Shown here in pieces: positions 60,607-64,000 of a stretch of DNA of 64,000 nucleotides. The DNA is taken from assembly GCF_016834455.1 (NCBI RefSeq), contig NZ_CP069213.1, positions 3,759,501-3,823,500 on the forward strand, read 5' to 3'. A program made the translations under genes and the position numbers. The stretch is from Shewanella litorisediminis (GTDB lineage Bacteria > Pseudomonadota > Gammaproteobacteria > Enterobacterales > Shewanellaceae). Numbering within the stretch: the stretch's first letter is position 1; every line of letters begins with the position of its first letter. The notes beneath the pieces were generated by a model. That model saw only the letters and a list, made by a program, of their open reading frames with translations, had not been told where the DNA came from and did no database searches.

Positions 60607-60620
60607 CATTGCTCAAAATG
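60607..60620. promoter_or_regulatory. Candidate IlvY operator 1
   Basis: CATTGCTCAAAATG, with CATT/AATG arms. It is almost the reverse complement of the second element 23 bp away; differing at two positions. Placed between divergent ilvC and ilvY, as expected for a LysR-type tandem operator. Confidence 0.55.
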
Positions 60621-60642
60621 ATATAAACGAAACATTACATTT

Positions 60643-60656
60643 CATTTTTTGCAATG
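60643..60656. promoter_or_regulatory. Candidate IlvY operator 2
   Basis: CATTTTTTGCAATG, partner of the element at 60607-60620. Their centres are 36 bp apart. Cooperative binding to both would activate ilvC and limit ilvY. Confidence 0.55.
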
Positions 60657-60721
60657 AACTTCCTATCATTAGATCCTGATACGGCGTCCGGGACACCTGT
60701 GAGGACGCCAGTGAGGTTGGC

Positions 60722-61600
60722 ATGGATATTCGCGAGATAAAGCTGTTTTTAAACCTGTGCGACACCCTGCAGTTTGCCCGCACCGCCGAGCAAATGCATG
60801 TGAGCCCATCCACCTTAAGCCGTGCCATGCAGCGACTGGAAGAAGAAGCCGGTACCCGACTCTTTGAGCGCGATAACCGCAGCGTTAACCTGACCTCGGC
60901 CGGGGTGGAGTTTCGCCGTTTTGCCCAGGACATGGTGAATGGCTGGGACCAGTTGATAAGCCGTATCGACCCTAATCAGCTGCAGCTCAAGGGCAGACTG
61001 AATCTCTACTGCTCGGTCACGGCCGCATACAGCCACCTGCCCAAATTGCTGGACAGATTTCGCCGGGAACACCCCTTGGTGGAAATCGTGCTCAATACCG
61101 GTGATGCCGCCAATGCCGTGGGTGAGGTGCAACAAAACCGCGCCGATATCGCTATTGCCGCCCTGCCAGAGCCCTTTCCGGATAACCTCCATTTTTCGCC
61201 GATTGAAACCATTCCCCTGAGTATCATTGCCCCTCAGGTGGCTTGCCGCGCGCGGGAGCTTTTGGCCGAAGAGACCATTCCCTGGGACAAGCTGCCCTTT
61301 ATCATCCCCGAGCATGGCCCCGGCAGACGCCGCGCCGACGCCTGGTTCAAGGCCATGGGGATCAATGCCAACATCTACGCCAAGGTGTCGGGGCACGAGG
61401 CGATTGTGTCCATGGTGGCGCTCGGCTGCGGCGTGAGTATCACCCCGGAAGTGGTGATTCAGCACAGTCCGGTGCGCGACCGCATAGCGCTTATTCCAAG
61501 CCCTGTGGCCATAGCGCCCTTTGAGCTGGGATGTTGCTGCAAGGCCAAGCGCCGTAACGACCCGCTAATAGCCGCCTTTCTGGATTGCATCGACTACTGA
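60722..61600 (+). CDS. ilvY: LysR-type activator IlvY
   Basis: A 292-residue LysR regulator. The winged HTH (about 1-60) reads MDIREIKLFLNLCDTLQFARTAEQMHVSPSTLSRAMQRLEEE, with the rest a two-lobed inducer domain. IlvY senses acetolactate and acetohydroxybutyrate, the ilvC substrates, and switches ilvC on. Identity rests on divergence from ilvC and on sequence. Start chosen at the ATG matching the family N terminus. Confidence 0.94.
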   Translation: MDIREIKLFLNLCDTLQFARTAEQMHVSPSTLSRAMQRLEEEAGTRLFERDNRSVNLTSAGVEFRRFAQDMVNGWDQLISRIDPNQLQLKGRLNLYCSVTAAYSHLPKLLDRFRREHPLVEIVLNTGDAANAVGEVQQNRADIAIAALPEPFPDNLHFSPIETIPLSIIAPQVACRARELLAEETIPWDKLPFIIPEHGPGRRRADAWFKAMGINANIYAKVSGHEAIVSMVALGCGVSITPEVVIQHSPVRDRIALIPSPVAIAPFELGCCCKAKRRNDPLIAAFLDCIDY

Positions 61601-61611
61601 TCGCCAGCCAT

Positions 61612-61633
61612 AAAAAAGGCCGCATCATGCGGC
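61612..61633 (-). terminator. Terminator for paeA, at the ilvY 3' end
   Basis: GCCGC/GCGGC stem with ATGAT loop, followed on the minus strand by six T residues (plus A run 61612-61617). Convergent genes ilvY and paeA end on either side. Confidence 0.75.
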
Positions 61634-61651
61634 GATTTGTTATTTTGGGGT

Positions 61652-62962
61652 TTACTGATCCTCAGCACCCGTCGGCAATTCCACCTTGGTCACCAGCAGT
61701 TGATCCACCTTGTATGAGTCGATATCGACCACTTCAAACTTGTAACCGGCATAGACCACAAAGTCAGTGCGACGGGGAATTTTTCGCAGCATAAACATAA
61801 TGAAGCCTGCGATGGTTTCGTAGTTCTGGCTCTGGGGGAAACTGTCGATGCCAAAGGCACGCATCACATCGGTAATGGGGGTCACCCCGTCCACCAGCCA
61901 TGAGGACGCATCACGGGCGACGATTTGCTCTTCGCCTTCGGCAAGCGACCAGGTGCCCATCACGGCACTTTGCAGGTCGTTAAAGGTCACCACACCCAGC
62001 ACCAGCGCATACTCATTGAGCACTACAGCAAAGTCGACCCTGTTATTACGGAAGTAATCCAGCGCCTCAGACAGGCTCAGGGTATCGGGAATGATGGGGC
62101 AGCTTTGCACCAGTGAAGGGTCTTTCAGATTCAGGGCCTGACCGCTGATCACCTTGATGAGCAAATCCTTGGAGTCCACATAACCCTTGATGGCATCCAG
62201 CTGACCATCACAGAGCAGAAACTGGCTGTGGGGGTCGGCGGCAATTTTGCGCTTGATGTCTTCCTCGGTGTCGCTTTGCAGGAAGAACACCAGGCTCTCC
62301 CGCGGCGTCATGGCAGAAGTCACAGGAACGCTTTGCATTTCAAACACGTTCTCCATCATCTTCTGCTCACCTTTGTCGATAACACCTGCCTCGGCACCGG
62401 CATCCATCACAGCATAGATATCATCTTCAGTGATGGCGTCGTTACGCTCCGTGCGGATCCTCAGCATGCGGAACAGGCCATTGGCGAGGCCGTTGAATAC
62501 CCACACCAGGGGGCGCAGCAAGGTAATGCAAAGGCCCATGGCGCCCACCAGGGACACGGCAACCCGCTCCGGCATGGCCATGGCGATACGCTTTGGCATC
62601 AAGTCTGCCAGCAAAATAAACAGGCTGGTCACCAGCATAAACGACAAGACAAAACTGAATTGACCCAGCCACTTAGCCGGCACTATGCCATCCAGCATCG
62701 CCATGATGTGGGGCGTAAAGGCCGACTCACCCACAATACCGCCCATGATAGCCACGGCATTGAGGCCTATCTGCACCACGGTAAAGAAACTGCCGGGATG
62801 AGCCTGTAACTCCAGTACTTTGCGAGCCCGTTCATTGCCCTCATCGGCCAACTGTCGCAGGCGAATTTTACGGGCAGCCGCCAGGGCAATTTCTGACATG
62901 GAAAAAAAACAGCTGATGCCAATAAGCATCAGAATAATCAAACTATTTTCAAAGAAACTCAT
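61652..62962 (-). CDS. paeA: CNNM-CBS-CorC_HlyC membrane protein (PaeA/YtfL type)
   Basis: A 436-residue inner-membrane protein. An N-terminal CNNM (DUF21) domain with about four helices begins SFFENSLIILMLIGISCFFSMSEIALAAARKIRLRQLADEGN; two CBS domains lie at about 210-330 (around SAMTPRESLVFF and ALVLGVVTFNDLQSA), then a CorC_HlyC domain with SWLVDGVTPITDVMRAFGID. It closely follows E. coli YtfL, renamed PaeA for its putrescine/cadaverine export role, through IAGFIMFMLRKIPRRTDFV. Earlier labels were hemolysin or Mg/Co efflux. Start at 62962 gives the full first helix. Confidence 0.9.
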   Translation of the reverse strand: MSFFENSLIILMLIGISCFFSMSEIALAAARKIRLRQLADEGNERARKVLELQAHPGSFFTVVQIGLNAVAIMGGIVGESAFTPHIMAMLDGIVPAKWLGQFSFVLSFMLVTSLFILLADLMPKRIAMAMPERVAVSLVGAMGLCITLLRPLVWVFNGLANGLFRMLRIRTERNDAITEDDIYAVMDAGAEAGVIDKGEQKMMENVFEMQSVPVTSAMTPRESLVFFLQSDTEEDIKRKIAADPHSQFLLCDGQLDAIKGYVDSKDLLIKVISGQALNLKDPSLVQSCPIIPDTLSLSEALDYFRNNRVDFAVVLNEYALVLGVVTFNDLQSAVMGTWSLAEGEEQIVARDASSWLVDGVTPITDVMRAFGIDSFPQSQNYETIAGFIMFMLRKIPRRTDFVVYAGYKFEVVDIDSYKVDQLLVTKVELPTGAEDQ

Positions 62963-63042
62963 CTTTCAATCCGTCCTGCAACTGAGGCAATACGCAGATA
63001 TCTTGCTATACTCAGGGATGCGGCTAAAGCCGGAGGGGAGCT

Positions 63043-63846
63043 ATGTTTAAGCTATTATATACACTCGTGTTTTGCAGCTTTGTGACCCTGTTCTCGACCG
63101 CAGTCAATGCCCAGAACGAGTCCCCCTTGGTGTTTTGTGTTGAATCCACGGAATTTCCACCCTTCAACTACTTTGTCCGGGACGGAAAACATAAGACAGA
63201 GACCCTTGCCGGTTACGACATTGAGGTGCTCAAACACGTTTTTGAAGATATTCCCTATGAAGTGATAGCCCTACCCTGGCGGCGCTGCCTGATGTCGCTG
63301 ACGACAGGGGCCGTGGACGCTGCCATGAGTGCCTCAATGAATGATCAGCGCCGCAAGGATTATATCTCATCCGCTCCCTATTATTATCTGACACCCGGTT
63401 ATTTTTTTCTGAAACAAAACACTGATGCTCCCCGGGAAGTCGCGGCCGCCGAAGACCTCTGGCAATACGGTGCCCTCTGCGGCCTTGGGGGCCATAACTA
63501 CGCCAACTTTGGACTGGCTGCCGAGAAGGATGTGATGCGAATGGCGAGTTATGAGCAGCTGGCGGAGACCCTGAAAATGGGGCGCTGCCATTTTTATCTG
63601 GACCGTCTGGAACTGGTCGCCCCCAATATGGCCTTGATGGACAACCCACCCTTGCCACCCTTGGAGAAAGGCCTGATTAACGGCGCCGCCGCTGAGCCTT
63701 TTTATGTACTGATTTCCCGCAAAAGTCCAAACAGCGAAAGTCTGAAACGCCTTTTTGATGAGCGCATTGCGGTGCTCAGAGCATCCGGGAAGCTGGCACA
63801 AATCCTGGAACAGGCAACAAAACAAGTGGAACCTGCCACCCGCTAG
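63043..63846 (+). CDS. Periplasmic solute-binding protein, family 3 (second copy)
   Basis: A 267-residue SBP_bac_3 protein. Signal peptide MFKLLYTLVFCSFVTLFSTAVNA is followed by VFCVESTEFPPFNYFV and the family's LAGYDIEVLKHVF. GGAGGGGAG stands just before the ATG. C-terminal RIAVLRASGKLAQILEQA is typical. No permease is adjacent, so, like the protein at 50734-51450, it is an orphan by context; the two are only distantly similar. The final 154 bases of the window (63847-64000) hold no supportable gene, only a long-loop CATGCCG/CGGCATG repeat near 63857-63890. Confidence 0.85.
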   Translation: MFKLLYTLVFCSFVTLFSTAVNAQNESPLVFCVESTEFPPFNYFVRDGKHKTETLAGYDIEVLKHVFEDIPYEVIALPWRRCLMSLTTGAVDAAMSASMNDQRRKDYISSAPYYYLTPGYFFLKQNTDAPREVAAAEDLWQYGALCGLGGHNYANFGLAAEKDVMRMASYEQLAETLKMGRCHFYLDRLELVAPNMALMDNPPLPPLEKGLINGAAAEPFYVLISRKSPNSESLKRLFDERIAVLRASGKLAQILEQATKQVEPATR

Positions 63847-64000
63847 ACCCTGCGTTCATGCCGCTGCGATATCTGATAGGTACCGGCATGACTGCACCAG
63901 ACCAAAGCCCGCCGCAGAGCGGCAAATCGCACTCAGGAAGAAGAAATCAGTCTCGCCTTTGGGCTGACATCGCCATTGATGACCGCAAGGTTGCGCCCCA

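Noticed and set aside
63857..63890. Terminator after the second solute-binding protein
   Set aside because: Seven-pair stem with a 20-base loop and no T run.

Overview
The window is chromosomal DNA of a gammaproteobacterium, almost certainly a Shewanella of the higher-GC type (S. amazonensis-like is my inference). Gene order points there: cyaA divergent from hemCDXY, then a bpfA/aggA biofilm operon after hemY; lptM-lysA-dapF-yigA-xerC-yigB; and ilvGMDA beside ilvC/ilvY. All large open frames are intact. I see no insertion sequence, prophage or CRISPR array.

Region 1 (1-8.7 kb): an AlbA_2-domain protein, a HupE/UreJ metal transporter, the minus-strand lptM-lysA-dapF-yigA-xerC-yigB operon with one-to-four-base overlaps, divergent cyaY, and cyaA. 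Region 2 (8.7-13 kb): hemCDXY, divergent from cyaA across a spacer with a near-consensus CRP site, ended by a strong terminator.

Region 3 (13-34.3 kb) is the centrepiece, a complete Bpf/Lap surface-adhesion system on the plus strand. It encodes a 4232-residue RTX adhesin with a LapG-type TAAG cleavage site at residues 107-110 and 21 near-identical Ig-like repeats (6 x 111 residues, then 15 x 108). The genes for the type I secretion ABC transporter, HlyD adaptor and TolC/AggA channel follow, then an OmpA lipoprotein, the LapG/BpfG protease and the degenerate GGDEF/EAL receptor LapD/BpfD. The upstream region carries a sequence matching the FleQ/FlrA box that overlaps the -35 of a good sigma-70 promoter, which suggests c-di-GMP control of transcription as well as of adhesin retention.

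Region 4 (34.3-35 kb): a minus-strand tRNA cluster Arg(CCG)-His(GTG)-Pro(TGG)-Pro(TGG); the last copy lies beyond a terminator. Region 5 (35-47.5 kb): a GAF-GAF-GGDEF protein with a dead EAL domain, rep helicase, a TetR regulator with a perfect 18-bp operator and its RND efflux pair, katG and ubiK. Region 6 (47.6-53.1 kb): a small unknown protein, creD, a PAP2 phosphatase, an orphan periplasmic solute-binding protein, a class V aminotransferase and a short 3 x 15-bp repeat.

Region 7 (53.1-61.6 kb): branched-chain amino acid synthesis. The minus-strand ilvL leader peptide and attenuator precede ilvG-ilvM-ilvD-ilvA (no ilvE), followed by ilvC and its divergent activator ilvY with two operator-like palindromes between them. 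Region 8 (61.6-64 kb): paeA/ytfL-type CNNM-CBS protein and a second solute-binding protein. Start codons were moved downstream from the longest open frame wherever a Shine-Dalgarno sequence, an operon overlap or family length supported it.
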